Origin: Methylophilaceae bacterium UBA6140
Lineage (GTDB): Bacteria; Pseudomonadota; Gammaproteobacteria; Burkholderiales; Methylophilaceae
Reading direction: 5' to 3'
Assembly: GCA_002423265.1 (NCBI GenBank)
Contig: DIVE01000038.1
Span: 1 to 6,649 of the forward strand
Length of the DNA stretch: 6,649 nucleotides
The notes below the pieces were generated by a model. The model was not told where the DNA came from. It made no database searches and saw only the letters and a list, made by a program, of their open reading frames with translations. A program made the translations under genes and the position numbers. Shown here in pieces: positions 6,443-6,649 of the stretch (position 1 is its first letter; every line of letters begins with the position of its first letter).

Positions 6443-6649
6443 ATGGCAAGTCTTAACCCGCCTGTATGCGATTTTGGCTGGAAAGCGCCGGATTTCAGGC
6501 TGCCCGGCGTCGATGGCAAATACTGGACGTTGCAGGATGCGCGCGGCCCGCGCGGCACACTGGTGATGTTCATCTGCAACCATTGCCCCTACGTCAAGGC
6601 GATTCGAGAGCGGCTGGTGGCCGACGTGCGCGAGTTGCAGGCGCTGGGC
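6443..6649 (+). CDS. Thioredoxin/redoxin-fold protein (AhpC/TSA-like), partial at the right edge
   Basis: The first 69 codons are present and the gene leaves the window in frame. The translation starts MASLNPPVCDFGWKAPDF, then LPGVDGKYWTLQDARG, the usual N-terminal hairpin of AhpC/TSA-type redoxins. Next come the beta strand TLVMFICNHCPYVKAI and a helix. The redox pair is Cys45-Asn-His-Cys48, followed by Pro49. This CNHCPYV form is typical of a widespread family of about 180-residue 'thioredoxin family' proteins whose substrate is mostly unknown; they are presumed thiol oxidoreductases or peroxiredoxin-like enzymes. There is no signal peptide, so it is likely cytoplasmic. The ATG at 6443 is preceded by GGAAGGA 9 nt upstream. 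An in-frame ATG at 6425 lacks a ribosome-binding site and would place that GGAAGGA inside the coding region. Confidence 0.9.
   Translation, partial: MASLNPPVCDFGWKAPDFRLPGVDGKYWTLQDARGPRGTLVMFICNHCPYVKAIRERLVADVRELQALG

Overview
The window reads as ordinary chromosome of a Gram-negative proteobacterium. Moderately high GC, the argB-HAD phosphatase gene order, a 557-residue fhs product and a sigma-32-type heat-shock promoter suggest a betaproteobacterium, perhaps of the Nitrosomonadales/Gallionella kind. The lineage is inferred from gene content, not from a database match. There is no tRNA, rRNA, CRISPR array, transposase or phage gene.

Layout from left to right. (1) 1-1504, minus strand: argB (acetylglutamate kinase), followed by the first 150 codons of a HAD-family pyrimidine 5'-nucleotidase-like gene that runs off the left edge. 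The 167-bp gap between them is mostly filled by an imperfect inverted-repeat element built from 10-bp units. (2) 1505-1687: divergent regulatory gap between argB and fhs, with a leader hairpin just before fhs. (3) 1688-3361, plus strand: fhs (formate-tetrahydrofolate ligase). (4) 3362-3434: convergent gap with a strong intrinsic terminator serving the minus-strand small heat-shock gene. (5) 3435-3866, minus: Hsp20 chaperone, driven by an almost textbook sigma-32 promoter. (6) 3970-5538, minus: N-acetylglutamate synthase (argA) that carries an N-terminal XRE-type helix-turn-helix domain in the same reading frame. A 27-nt palindrome with perfect 13-bp arms lies 10 bp before its start codon and overlaps the predicted -10 element. 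(7) 5597-6373, minus: rsmE (16S rRNA m3U1498 methyltransferase). (8) 6443-6649, plus: start of a thioredoxin/redoxin-like gene that runs off the right edge.

How they fit together: ArgA and ArgB catalyse the first two steps of arginine synthesis (glutamate to N-acetylglutamate to N-acetylglutamyl phosphate). They are near each other but in separate transcription units. The main point of interest is the HTH-ArgA fusion with its adjacent palindrome. It looks like a self-contained regulator in which the arginine-sensing, pathway-committing enzyme could also bind DNA and repress its own gene. The fusion and the palindrome are seen directly; the autoregulation and arginine response are inference. 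fhs (one-carbon metabolism), Hsp20 (proteostasis), RsmE (ribosome modification) and the redoxin are housekeeping or stress genes with no evident functional link to arginine.
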